A stretch of DNA of 64,000 nt, from NCBI GenBank assembly GCA_977017575.1, contig CDRNVI010000053.1, positions 124,001-188,000 of the forward strand. The letters are read 5' to 3'. A program made the position numbers and the translations under genes. Source of the DNA: Paramoeba atlantica (taxonomy: Eukaryota; Discosea). Below are positions 49,862 through 60,985 of this stretch, piece after piece. Every line of letters begins with the position of its first letter. Within the stretch, counting starts at the first letter, position 1. The notes beneath the pieces were generated by a model that saw only the letters and a program-made list of their open reading frames with translations, ran no database searches and was not told the DNA's origin.

Positions 49862-50183
49862 AACAGTTCCAACTCCCATCAGGGAGTTGGGACTGCGGCC
49901 TTTTGGTCGGGGAGGCTCTGGCTCAACAGTTCCGACTCACATCAAGGACTTTTGGCCGGGGCTCAACAGTTCCGACTCACATCAAGGAGTCGGGACTGCG
50001 GCCTTTTAGCCGGGGAGCCTCTGGATCACACAGTTCCAACTTCCATTAGGGAGTTGGGACTGCGGCCTTTTGGCCGGGGAGCCTCTGGATCACACAGTTC
50101 CAACTTCCATTAGGGAGTTGGGACTGCGGCCTTTTGGCCGGGGAGCCTCTGGCTCAACAGTTCCAACTCCCATCAGGGAGGAG
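49862..50183 (+). repeat. 65-bp tandem repeat with an internal hairpin
   Basis: About five units, one of them shortened, built on CAGTTCCAACTCCCATCAGG, GAGTTGGGACTGCGGCC and TTTTGGCCGGGGAGCC. In most units CCAACTCCC and GGGAGTTGG (or the matching TCCGACTC / GAGTCGGG variant) can pair, so the hairpin is kept by compensating changes. The array ends where the Tc1 derivative begins. Confidence 0.75.
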
Positions 50184-50184
50184 G

Positions 50185-50914
50185 ACACCTGCCAATTTTG
50201 GCCTATGCGCCCGTTTTGGCTAATTTTTGTTGCATTTTGCAGATCTCAGTGTTAATATCGTGTTGAAACCAACAACTTTTCGATTTTCCGAAAAAAATAA
50301 CAAAAAATACGAAAAATTCATCCCCAAAAAATGCAAAAATACAAGAAAAAGTCCCTTTTTTGTCTTTTTAATCCGTTTTTTGTCGAAAATGGGGAAAAGA
50401 TCCCGTCTAAATCGTCGCCAGCTTTCGCCTTTTACTTTGAAGGACTGAATGGCAGTCAAACGTCCCAAATTATTTGGACGGACGAAAAAAGATTCAGATG
50501 CTCCCTCCATGGAAAAAAAAGAACCTACCTTGCCAAGCGCGAGGACCCCCCTCTTGAGCCTCCTCCACAAATGGATAAATGGTATGGTGGGAAAGGAGTC
50601 CATGTATGGATGGGAGTGAGCATGAAGTGTACGATTACGAAGTGTACGATTACAAGAGCTGCGGGACAAAAATGGTGGCTCCATTGACTACTGAATGTTA
50701 AATATGACATTTTTTGTTAGCCAAAAGGTTTTGCAAAAACTATAAAATTCTTGTTTTCGGAGTCAAAGAAATCACCCTACCCCGTCTACTCTTGTACTCA
50801 GAATGGTTTCAACACGATATTAACACTGAGATCTGCAAAATGCAACAAAAATTAGCCAAAACGGTCGCATAGGCCAAAATTGGCAGGTGTAGCAATTTTC
50901 GTGCCCCCTCCCTG
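50185..50914 (+). mobile_element. Internally deleted Tc1/mariner derivative
   Basis: The right terminal repeat is complete, ending ..CCCCCTCCCTG before TA, and the left end is clipped, starting at ACACCTGCCAATTTTGG. Inside, fragments of the 41968-43501 transposase remain: the MGKRSRLNRRQLSP start joined directly to LNGSQTSQIIWTDEK, then DKWYGGKGVHVWMG joined to the C-terminal end. So at least two deletions removed most of the helix-turn-helix and catalytic parts. Confidence 0.8.
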
Positions 50915-50916
50915 TA

Positions 50917-52680
50917 TACAATGTCCGACAGCACTTCCGGGACAGGCCCGATGAAATCGTAGTGGCTGCGGACCTGGAAAATGCTTTCAATAGCATCTCG
51001 CGGTCTGCCATCTTCCGGGCCCTGAAGGGGGACCCGAAGCTACTCCCTCTGGAGGGTATCACCCTCTTTAGCTACGGGAAAACTGGCTCTCTTCACTTGG
51101 GGGAAGGCACGTCTATTTTAAGTTCCAGGGGGGTTAAGCAAGGTGATCCTATGACCCCTATCCTATTCGCCATAGGGATACACGGGGCTATAGCCAAAGT
51201 GGCGGCTAAATTCCCGGAAACCCTCAAAGTGTGGGCGTATCTGGACGATGTTACCCTTGCAGGGGAGCCCAAGGTGTGCGGGGCGGCCCTGGAGGCACTG
51301 CAAGGGGAGATTAAGTCACTAGGGTTACGGCTCAACGTAGCCAAATGTAAAGTGGCTACGCGCCAAAACGAAGCATTCTCCGAGTTCCTCAAAACGAGAA
51401 TGGTCCACTCCCCCGGAGGGGTTAAACTCCTAGGGGCCTTCATAGGGGAGGCGGAGGCTAGGGAAGAGGAATGGGTGTTAACAAAGGCCCCCAAAGTCAT
51501 CTCCTTCCTAGAGAAACTCGAGGACCTTCCCAGGGCAGTGCGCCCTGCCACTTCTACGGCTGTGCGGAAGCCCACGATGGAATTACATCGTGAGGACTCA
51601 CGAGCCTCCGGTTACCCAAGTAGCCAACGCACAGGTCGACAAGGCCGTGATAGCATGTGCCGAAGCCTTGCTTGGAGGGATGGGCCCCTCGGGAAAGACG
51701 CCGTTCGCAAATCATCTTTTTACGGCGGATTTCCTGGGGACCACCCCCTTCGAACATAAGGCCGAGGGCATGCAGGCCAAGGCCAAATGTGTCCTGCAAG
51801 GCCTATCTCAAGGCCAGTCGACTAAAGATCAGCGCCGCTCCCTCTGCGAGGCGGCCCTAGGGAAAGCCCCATCCACCACGCAACTGGTCTGCATGCGGCA
51901 GATTCAGAACGCTCATTCCACAAAGTGAATGAATGCGTGGCCCAACCGGCCGGAGTACTACATGCGGGACCCGCAGTGGGAGACTGCGGCCCGTCTCCGG
52001 TACTTGGTCGCCCCCACCTCGGAGCCTGAGCTCCAGTGCGTGTGCGGTGCAACCCTCCGCAACGAGGAGTTTTGCGTACACGCGCTGGATTGCAAGAAGG
52101 TTAAGTGGAAAACCCAGGCCTCCCGCCACAAGGAGGTCAAGGAAACCTTTCGAAACCTTCTAGTGCAGTATGGTTTCAAACCGGACCTAGGTCAAGGAGG
52201 CCTTCAGAAATCTCCTAATATACTACGGGTTTAAACCGGACCTTTGCGAACCTCGTTTTGACAATGGCCGAGGCCCGGACATCTGCTTCCAGTTGGGCAG
52301 GAAGCTCACCCTCGTGGATATCACCGTCATTAACCCCTTGGCCCCCTCTTACGTGGACAAGGAGGCGGCAGCACCATCCCACACCCTCAGGCTTGCCTAG
52401 GTCAACAAGCGCCGGTCCCATGAAGAGATGGCGACCGCCCGAAGGATGGAATTTTACCCCTTGGCATTCACCACCTACGGGGTCCCTGGCCCGGACACCC
52501 TAAATTTCCTTAACAAGGTGGCCAGGGCCCACACATCTGACAAGAACGGATGCCTTTCCCACATCCTTATGACCATAGGGGTGGCCATACAGAAAGGCAA
52601 CTTTCAGATCGTTCAGGCGGCGGTACAAGATTGGTACCGTCGCGGTGTTAGGGGGTACGCTTCCGGTGGGCCTAGGGGGT
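50917..52680 (+). pseudogene. LINE retrotransposon remnant with RT and restriction-like endonuclease
   Basis: The polymerase core is present from motif A (VVAADLENAFNSISR) through motif B (SSRGVKQGDPMTP) and motif C (AYLDDVTLAG); the 5' part of the element is missing. After a frameshift near 51580 comes a linker and, past an in-frame TGA at 51926-51928, the zinc cluster CVCGATLRNEEFCVHALDC. Next is a PD-(D/E)xK-like endonuclease region with GPDICFQLGRKLTLVDITV. A short local duplication near 52185-52245 (repeating GGCCTTCAGAAATCTCCTAA-type sequence) and another stop at 52398 break it further. The order RT, zinc cluster, endonuclease is that of R2-type non-LTR elements. Fragments of the same family are at 11440, 38006 and 48895. 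Confidence 0.85.
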
Positions 52681-52728
52681 TCACACCAAAAAAATCATTT
52701 CAATTTTTGGGAATTTTTATTTTTTACT

Positions 52729-52848
52729 GGCTTCGTCAATCGCGGAGGTAGTTTTCAACGCGAAGCACGCAGCATGAGTGACTTCTAAGTTGGAAGTTCA
52801 ACTTAGAAGTTCTAAGTTGAAAATAACCACCGCGTTTAACGAAGTCAC
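52729..52848 (-). repeat. Palindromic MITE-like element, copy with internal duplication
   Basis: GGCTTCGTCAATCGCGG faces CCGCGTTTAACGAAGTC. The middle contains the TTCTAAGTTG segment in both orientations, an extra local inverted duplication absent from the other copies. Confidence 0.75.
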
Positions 52849-52983
52849 TAAAGAATTATAAGTACAATATAGCAAATACTGTGTAGTACTGCCCACGTGG
52901 GGTCACCAATTTTCGGGGGGGGGGTCTAAAATTTTGTCGTGTGAGCTTTTGACCTAATTCCTTCGGCATTCAACAGATCTCGA

Positions 52984-53345
52984 AACTCAAAGTTGTTTTG
53001 CAGTACTGTGACTCCCTTTTAATAGAGAACCACCTTCAGACCCTCCCTTTAATAGAGAAAATTGGGGAAAGTTTTTTTTTGGGAGGGGGGAGTTTTTTTT
53101 GAGGGGGGGCGAAAGTGGAGAAGAAAATTTGGATTGTCCCTTAAAAACGGAAGAAAAATACTTAGAATTCACTGAACATTCAATTTGTCGCTTCGTTAAA
53201 TGCGGTGGTTGTTTTCAACATAGACTTCCGGGGAGAGAGCGGGGTTGAAGGTTACTGCGGTGTGGACGTGAGGGAGGGAGTTGAGGTCGGCCCCTGTTTC
53301 GTCCGACTGACAATTATGTAGGGAGGTGAATTCACTATCTTTTCC
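52984..53345. repeat. Cluster of small repeat remnants
   Basis: In order: a TACTGTGACTCCCTTTTAAT end with two CCCTTTTAATAGAGA-type blocks (53000-53065), a G/T-rich run, a half copy of the palindromic MITE (53190-53228), one unit of the 40-bp minisatellite (53228-53265), and a copy of the ATTATGTAGG..GTGAATTCACTA block also found at 35440. Confidence 0.55.
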
Positions 53346-53483
53346 GAGATGTATGTTTAGCATAGCTGTAAAATTATTAATATTTTTTTCTTCTAATAAT
53401 AATCATTATTAAATCATTATTTTCCAAGCGCTCTAATAATAATAATTATTAATAATAATAATAATAATTATTATTATTATAAC

Positions 53484-53662
53484 CCAGAGTAAAGGGGACG
53501 AAGGAGATACCAATAGTGTAGGTGCGGCAGTTTCCCACGGGAAAAACGGCATCTCCACCCTTTTCGGCGCCTGTCTCCATGCCATAAGGGAGATACCGTA
53601 TTTCCTGTGGGAAACTGCCGCACCTACACTATTGGTATCTCCCTCGTCTCCTTTACCCTAGG
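53484..53662. repeat. Near-perfect 73-bp-arm hairpin
   Basis: Left arm 53484-53556 and right arm 53589-53662 are reverse complements with only a few mismatches by eye. They share TACCAATAGTGTAGGTGCGG and CAGTTTCCCAC and are separated by a 32-nt loop. It lies next to an AT-rich palindromic TAA run (53390-53480). It could be a foldback MITE or a transcribed hairpin giving small RNAs; the sequence alone does not decide. Confidence 0.8.
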
Positions 53663-54076
53663 TTACATAGTAAAAACATGTTCCCTAGGATTCCTTACAG
53701 CTTCCCACACGAGGAAGTCGTCGTCGCTGCGGCACAAAGACAGAAGGCTCCGCCTTCTGCCTTTATGCCTTGCGCCTCCTCCTTCCTCTACGGTCTTGCG
53801 CGTCCCGCACTTCAAGTTGAAAAATGTATCTGACAAATCGGGGTTTGCAAATCGTTTCCGAAGAGGGGGGTCTCGAGTGGTCCTAAAGGTGCGTTTTTCT
53901 CTCCTAAAACTATTAATTTATGGTGCTGCCTTTCGTTTTGGCGAGAAAAACTTTTCCCGGAAAATTTTTTGTCGGACTAAATTTCGGGCGAAATATCGGG
54001 CCAAATTTCGGGCCAAATTTCGAGCCAAATTTTATTAATACTGGGTAGCGAGGGAGTAGTATCTCCCTCAATAATT

Positions 54077-54183
54077 ATTGCGGTGGTTATATAACTACCG
54101 CTCTACCCTCGATTATTGAAAACCAAGTGAACAAAAACAGTTAAAATATAAAGAGGAACACAGTAATATAATAGAAGAAAAAT
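54077..54183 (-). repeat. 110-bp repeat end, solo copy
   Basis: TTGCGGTGGTTATATAACTA, CGCTCTACCCTCGATTATTG, GTGAACAAAAACAGTTAAAA and CACAGTAATATAATAGAAGA match the other copies. It stands less than 200 bp before the open frame of the C48 peptidase fragment. Confidence 0.75.
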
Positions 54184-54373
54184 ACACCCATGGACAGAAG
54201 TGTGCCCCCGGCCTGGCAAATGCCATTTTTTTTATCCGTTTTTGCTCATTTTTGCAGCATTCGAGAGATCTCATTCCCTTAGCGAAGAGCTTTGCCGCCT
54301 TTTTTTCATAGGGACCCCCTGGTGCTCTGGTAGTGACCCCAAAGTAGACCAAAAACAAAACATGGTACATTAG

Positions 54374-55135
54374 ACATCTAGAAAAAAATCACCCTTTCAA
54401 TGCGAAAATGAGAAAAAAAGAAGTAATATTGACAAGGAGTGGAAGAAGTTCCGCGCTCCGAAGAGGTGCCTTACTACTCATGCCTTAGACCACCTATGTG
54501 AAAATGTATTATCAATATATCGCAAATTGCTGAATGTGGACACTCACATGATGTTTTTAAACACGGGAAAAACGCGATTGATGTTGGGTTTGGGACGTAA
54601 ACCAACTCAACATATAACTTCTGTCCGCCGCATTATAGCAGTGATTATATTCAACGGCCATTTCATTCTTGTGCATTACCACAGATTGGGAATGACCGTA
54701 TTTGACAGTTACCAGGCATTTTCTCCCACTGCCCACCAGGACTACTTGGAAAGCTTGGCTTCTCACTTAAGGCCTATTATCGGCACCTCTGCAAGCAACG
54801 TAAAAGTAAAGTATGCGAAAGTTCAGCAGCAAGAACCACTAATGAATGAATGCGGATTACATGTTGTGAATAGCCTTTGTTCGCTGTTATTCCCTAACGG
54901 CGTACAGAATAGACTCACTAGGAAGAACATTGCGAAGACTTGGTATCCAAGTGTTTTAGGGATCCCGTCACCTTTACCTGTACAACAGAGTAGCGACATA
55001 AAGGAAGGGAACAAAAGTGAGGATGATGAAAACTTGGAGACAGTCGTCCAACTCATCAAAGACACTGATATAGGAGATGAGACGACAGAGGGATGGGAAG
55101 AAAGCATAGTATACCCTATTAACATTGATCTGTAA
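54374..55135 (+). pseudogene. C48 (Ulp1/adenain-like) cysteine peptidase fragment without a start codon
   Basis: The catalytic layout of C48 peptidases is intact. His is in NGHFILVHYHRLG, Asp in VFDSYQAF, the oxyanion Gln in KVQQQEPLMNECGLHVVNSL and Cys in NECGL. These enzymes process SUMO or related tags; domesticated and transposon-borne versions are common. The frame is open from 54374, and sequence such as THALDHLCENVLSIYRKLLN belongs to the domain, but no ATG occurs before MMF at about 54542. The 5' part is therefore missing, probably cut by repeat insertion at 54077-54370, or it lies in an unseen exon. The C-terminal 50 residues are acidic and end EESIVYPINIDL. Host or transposon origin is open. 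Confidence 0.65.
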
Positions 55136-55233
55136 GGCATAAAGGTGGGACGTATTTTTTTTTGACATTGTGCTTTCATTTTCTCGTAATAGTAAACGGA
55201 CCCTCATATGTGCGTATTTAAGTCCTGGGAAAA

Positions 55234-55262
55234 AGGGCGCCGCGAAGCGGCGCCGATTTTTT
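55234..55262. repeat. GGCGCC stem-loop followed by a T-run
   Basis: GGCGCCGC-GAA-GCGGCGCC followed by G, A and ten T's. It is the inverted twin of the stem-loop at 35398-35420, so it is part of a dispersed repeat rather than a terminator of the preceding gene. Confidence 0.6.
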
Positions 55263-55286
55263 TTTTCGTGCTTCGAATTCTCATTT

Positions 55287-55355
55287 CACCCCCCCCCCCC
55301 CTTTAATAGAGACAAACCACGAAATTTTGTCTACATTAAAGGGGGGGGTCACAGT
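55287..55355. repeat. C-tract hairpin of the TACTGTGAC family
   Basis: A run of C's, then CTTTAATAGAGACAAA, pairs with TTTGTCTACATTAAAGGGGG, leaving a small loop. The right end reads GGTCACAGTA, the complement of the TACTGTGAC end at 10336 and 53004. Confidence 0.7.
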
Positions 55356-55357
55356 AT

Positions 55358-57018
55358 CTGTTCGCTCCGAAATCGACAAAGCGATGTTTCGTTTATGATT
55401 TATAAGAGGCGGGATCCTCACGAAGAAAAAACAGGGAGAAAAAAAGGATAATATATTAGAGAAATTGACTGTGTTCCAAAAAAATGGGTAATAAAACCAT
55501 GTTTTTTGGACCCAGGGGGTACCAGGGGGTCCTATGAAGCAAAGGCCAGTACCTAAAGTAAAAGTTACTTGTTTGTAATAGGTGAACGCGCATCGTCGCA
55601 TCCGCTGCGGCACCTAACGCGGCTTCAAGACTTGAGGAGCTGGACGGTTTGGGTTCTTAAACTCGGAGGTGTGTCGGAAAACGACTCTTTCCGTACTTTT
55701 GTACATACACTGATTTGTCTAGTACACACTGATGTATCTAGCTCCGGGGACGGATAGTGTGGCTCCGAGTATACAAGTCTGGCTCCGAGTAAAACTCTAT
55801 TCTAGGGTGTAAAACCCTATTCTACAAATTATGCAGGGGCGATCAGCTACATTTGGGGGGGGGGCTAAAATTCGTATAACTTGGCCAATTTTAGAAAATA
55901 ATAGCGCATTCGAGAGCTCTCGCATAGCTCTCTGGAGGAATATACTGCGGAAATATCGTTTCCCGCATTTTTACTTCAAACGCATTTTGTCAAAAAAATA
56001 TTTTTTTTTGCGTTCCAAATTTTGCATTTCTTATTTTCGTTTCTGGATTTTTCCTGTTGTTTCCCCCTTTATTGATGACTCATGCCCCAACGAAGGGTGC
56101 ATTCGCGTTCTTCTCGAGGTAAATTCTCTGAGACCCATTTCTCACCCTCAGGAAAAACAAAACTGACGCACAGAATGCTGTTAGTTGAAGATTTCGAGAA
56201 AACAGGGTCATTTTATTGAACGGGTCATTTTATTGAAAGAATCCATGTATTAAAATTTTTAGACCTCCTCAGATCTATCTGATCCCCCCTGTATATGAAA
56301 AATGCTGTTCATGACAAAATTGAGATTTTCAAGCATTTGTAGATGTTTTTGGGCGAACAAAAAAAAACCAGCCGTAATTTTTTTAAGCAATCTTTTCATA
56401 CAGCCCCGAAAAACACAGATTTACTCGTGAAACCTCGCGAAACCTCAGTGAAACCTGGATCAAACCTCGGTGAAACCTCGCTACCCCAGTCCTTCAAGAG
56501 TAGAGGTATAAAACGTAATAAACGCTACAACGCGGGTGTAAATGACTCAAAACTATGAAAATCTGGGTCAAAGTGACCATAAATGTTTCAAAAATTCGTT
56601 TTTTTTAAATCATTCTACGCCCAAAAATAACTTCGTAGAGCACCCTAGCTCTGTTTTTTTTGACTTAAGTCGATTAAAATCAGAGTCTATCTTCTGTTCT
56701 GTTTGGTGGTATTTTTTCTACCTACCTTTTGGTACCTACCTTTGGCCTTTTGGTACCTTTCGGCCACCTACCTTGGTCCAAACTCCAGAATAACCTTTCG
56801 CGTTCCATTTACAAAGCTCATACAGCATTATTTTGTTGGCCTAACAAGGCAGCGTCGACAAACGCTTCCAGCTCCGAATCGGTGGTTGCTTAGCCAATTT
56901 ACCACGTTTTCCTCCGTAATGTCAGGAATTGAGGTTACTACGAGTTGCTTGTAGGACAGTTGCTTGTAGGAACAGTTGCTTGTAGGACAACCGGAACAGT
57001 CCATTCAACATACCTAAA
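55358..57018. other. Intergenic with small tandem repeats
   Basis: No supported gene. Tandem arrays include GAAACCTC units (about 56425-56480), TTTTGGTACCTACC-type units (about 56725-56775) and three copies of AGTTGCTTGTAGGA (about 56939-56985). The last array stands just before the hAT element. Confidence 0.45.
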
Positions 57019-60000
57019 CCGAGTACAGCGAGTACGTACCGAGTACGTACTCGCTTGTACTCGCCGTACGCGAGTACGTACTCGCCTTTTGAGAGCGTGT
57101 CACTTTAGATTATGAAGTGTGGTCGGGCTTTATGAACAGTAAATTTTACATTGTAAAGCCTAATAATTATTATTCTCGTAGAGAGTGATTATTGAGACTT
57201 GTATGTAATATGTTGATTAGTGTTTTTTTCTAAAACGTTACTTCTATCAACCATGGGGAAGCTTCGCTCTAAGCGTGATTCATCGCCGAGTAAAACTGAT
57301 ATTATTATTCAGCAAGACGTTACTTCTCCTGAACAAGACATTAATCCTCGCAAAATAAGAAGCAAAAGATGTGACATGGGTGCTGAGAGCATGCCCAATG
57401 ATTTCGTGCTTGTCCGGTGTGCCTCTACTTGTACGTACTCAGACGAAAATTTGCTCACCGACGCGATGGGTAACAATGTGCACTTCAAATGCATCCATGA
57501 TGGATGCACTTTCGAGTCACACTGCAAATCCAAGAATCACTACCTAGAGCATCGGCTTAGGTGTGCCGAAAAGAGAAAGGGAAGTGTATTTAAGGATGAG
57601 GATTTAACCGCAGTGCACCACTACGTTAGAAAGGTAATTCCAAGTTTACAAACTCTGACAAACCTTCCTGCTACTCGCTACATATGGTTAATAAGAACGA
57701 TGAAAGAGCTACGACCAAATGTTCCGTCTGAGGTACTAAAAAGCCATCCATCAAAATCTATCCAGTAGTTACATCGTGATTGTGGAAGCATAGCTGATGG
57801 ATTGTGGGGAAAGCTGTGTGCCGATATTGATGACTGCACCTATTATGGTATCGCAATTGACACAGGTATAGACAAAGTAAAATCAGAGCATATTTTGATT
57901 AGTGTCTTGTACGTGCGTGAGCAGGAGTACGTAGTGCCGCCATTATACTCTCCGAAATACCGAGCATACAACGGGGTCTCGATGGCCACTCAGTTCATTG
58001 AGTGCTTGAAAAATAGTCTGGGGGAAACTCGAGTTCTTAAGCTCAAATTCCTTATGGTCGATGGAAGCGCTGTCAACCACGTAGCACGTGGACATTGCGA
58101 AGGATTCCTAAAGCAAATTTACAACCGCATTTCTCCAGTAGGTCAAGAGGATGAGGATGCCTTGGCTCGAGGCTTCGCTTCACATTTTCCGTGCATTTCC
58201 CTCTTGTCCTGCATAGGCCATATGTTGAATAATGTATGCAAGACTACATTAAAGATTTATGAAGACCTTCCATGCTTCAAATTCAAGCGCGCATTTGCGC
58301 ACACTTTTTATTAGTAGGCAAGGCATCGTCACAGAAAGGAAAGTACAAAGGAATCGCTCTGTCACACTCGCTCACTCGTTTTGAAGACAACGTTACGAGC
58401 GCCGAAACAGTGTTTCGCCAGGCCTATCTTGGCCTTCGAGAAAGCTGTCCTGTGTCTTGGTTGAAGAATCTTGAATCACAGCTACTAGAGTGCTTGGAAA
58501 CTCTGAGAAGTGTGATTCCGGATGAAGTAGCCACTTTATGTGGCAAACTTGAAGGTATATAAAAGTTTGAGGCGAAACGAGATGTATTTGCAAAGTACGC
58601 TCCAGGTATTTTTTCTGCCTTAGAAAAGGCACGAACGACTCGCGTTGTCGTCACACCAAAGCTTGGGGGGTAACTCGGTGGTGCGTAGATAAATTTACCT
58701 CCATGGAATTTCTGAGTAAAAACTTAAAGAATGTCGAACGGTATGTTGCACATGAGTGTGCGAAGGGTTCCAAAACATCAAAGTCGATGCATCGGCTCAG
58801 CAGGCTCTTGCTGAGACATGCAGTTTCCGTTTTAGAAAAACAGTGTTCAAACTTCTTGGACGATTGTAGTGTTCTCCACGATGCGCTAAAAACTTTTTCG
58901 GATCTAATCGGTTGTCCTATGGCTACGCACGTGGCTCCAACTTTAAAACGTTTTTTCGAATACGCCCACAGCGAAAAAGCTTCGGAGCACATGACTGGGG
59001 CCATAACACACCATCGAAAACGCTTAGAGAAGAACCATAACATGGACTTTTGGAAACACGTTATGTGGTTCAGTCCGAGTTGGATTGTCCAGTTTGCGCG
59101 ACCTTGTCGTAGAGATCCAATATCTGTCGCTCTCCCTAATAATTTATTTGATAAAACAGCAAACACTTCTCCGATCCAAAAACCTCTGTTTTCAATATCT
59201 GCAGAAGAGTGGAATGAGTATGTGGTTTGTCGAGACTATGAGTGGAACCCCATGAATCACAAAAACGACCATCATTGGTGGACATCAGCGGGTCGCAACA
59301 TGTTTCCCTTCGTTTTTGTCGCAGCGCAGCATTATATTTGGACTCCACCTCTCCTCACAAAGTGCGACTCGTGGCTGTCGACATTGGGGTACATGTACAA
59401 CTCTCGTCAAGCTTCCTTGGCTCCACAAGTAATTGCACAGCAGGTTTTCATTCGTGGAAACATGGACGAATTAGAATATGCTTCGCTTACTGTAAGCAAA
59501 GATGAAAACAGTGAAATTAATAGTGATTCGACTCAAATTAGCGACGAAGATATTGCCCCACAATAAGGTGAGCGACAGGGTTAAACGTATTCGTTGTCTG
59601 CTATTCGTGTTGTTATTATTTTTTTTTTGTTTTTATATTCGTCATGGCTATGTTTTTCTGTAGTTTGTCGTAGTGTCTGGTAAATCCAAGTCTATAGGAC
59701 CTAGGAAGCGGCGAAGCGTGGATCTGACACAAAACATTCCATATAAAATAATATCAAACAACATAGGACACAGAGTATCATACATATAGAGTATCGTAGC
59801 ATACAGGGTATACATTGCGGTAAATATCAATTAAAATGCGGTATACAATATGTGGTAATATTGCGGTAATATTCGTACGTCCAGAGCTCCGTTTTATGGT
59901 ATTTCATCTCCGTATCTGAGATATTTTTCTCTGGTTTTTTCTCAGTGTTCAACAAGCGAAATACTTTTTACGTACACAGCAACGGTTTATAGAACTATTA

Positions 60001-60463
60001 TTCACTATGTTTTGACGTCAGAACTGGGGTCTGTGGTTTAACTCAGTGTCGTGTAAGGCCTTGATGTATTCCTTCAGGTATTAAACAGCCACGTTTAGTA
60101 TTTTTTTATTATACTACAATCTATTAGATTTTATTCGTATATCCGTGCTGCAGACTCTTGATCTGTTTCTTTTCATACATCATATACCAATGAAAAATAT
60201 GTGAGGAAGCATTTATAATGTCCCCGGCGAGGTCGTATCCTGAAAATAACTTTGCGACTCATTCCGTAACACACATCAAAGACCAGAATACTATTTTCAT
60301 GGAAATAAGTAAGGTAGTTATTACTCACCATCAAAAACACACCTGTACTTGACAGTTTATTTCCTCACAACAAAATCACACAAAAGCGAGTACATGCGAG
60401 TACGTACACCGAGTACGTACTCGCATGTACTCGCGAAATCGTACGTACTCGCCGTACTCGCCA
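57019..60463 (+). mobile_element. hAT-family DNA transposon, inactive
   Basis: A broken hAT transposase (57253-59566) lies between two clusters of palindromic GAGTACGTACTCG repeats, at 57019-57087 and 60385-60463. Such subterminal repeat clusters are where hAT transposases bind. Exact ends and an 8-bp target duplication could not be fixed by eye. The 820 bp after the transposase hold no other gene. Confidence 0.7.
57253..59566 (+). pseudogene. hAT transposase with stops and frameshifts
   Basis: The N-terminal part (57253-57768) has a BED-like zinc finger with C-x4-C and paired histidines (FKCIHDGCTF to YLEHRLRC). The frame then meets TAG at 57766 but continues unchanged with the catalytic core: AIDTG (first Asp), KFLMVDGSAVNH (second Asp) and LSCIGHMLNNV, a hAT hallmark. 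A second TAG at 58312 coincides with a frameshift. A TAA at 58560 and another frameshift near 58670 follow. The last part (58703-59566) ends in the hAT dimerisation region with HHWWTSAGRNMFPFVFVAAQ and a CDSWLST..YNSRQASLAP segment. Two stops plus two shifts make it a pseudogene. Confidence 0.82.
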
Positions 60464-60985
60464 AGGTATGATTCAATAAGTATTCGTTCGTCAAAATATG
60501 CTTCAGATTGCTAGAAATGCATTAAAAACGAATCATTTTGAGAAGATACTTGAAAAAAATATTTTCTTTTCAACTTTTTTAAGATTTTTTGATACGTTTA
60601 TGGTCACTATTATCCGAAAATACTTTTTCGTTTATTTTTAAAAATTGAAATTTAGTGTACAGTTTGACTGCACATTCCTAGGCCAATTGTCTTCCCCTTT
60701 ATCTCCACAAATTTCTAGTACAACTTCGGCAGACGTTTGAAGTTTCTCTGTGGTCACATCAGCAAGGAACGCATTACTTGCCTCTCCTTTCTTATTATTC
60801 ACCTTTCTTATTACGGAATAGTAATTGACAACTTTCACGATATACATGCACCATCTATTTCACGTTATAGAAGTGATGAGCGTTGACCGATATCTACGGT
60901 GAGGTATTCGGAGCTCTTGATCATACCGGGCTCGTTACAAATTTAACTTTGTAAACTCGATCTCATAATCCATTGACAGTGTAGC
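60464..60985. other. Intergenic, nothing recognised
   Basis: Spacer between the hAT element and the next gene. No repeat or RNA gene is recognised. Confidence 0.45.

Noticed and set aside
55234-55262. Bacterial-type intrinsic terminator
   Set aside because: The stem-loop with T-run looks right, but the genome is eukaryotic and the same stem-loop occurs inside dispersed repeats.
57253-58314. Alternative genetic code with TAG as sense, from the two in-frame TAGs in the hAT frame
   Set aside because: The carrier and CLP1 genes end in TAG at sensible places, and the hAT gene also has frameshifts and a TAA.
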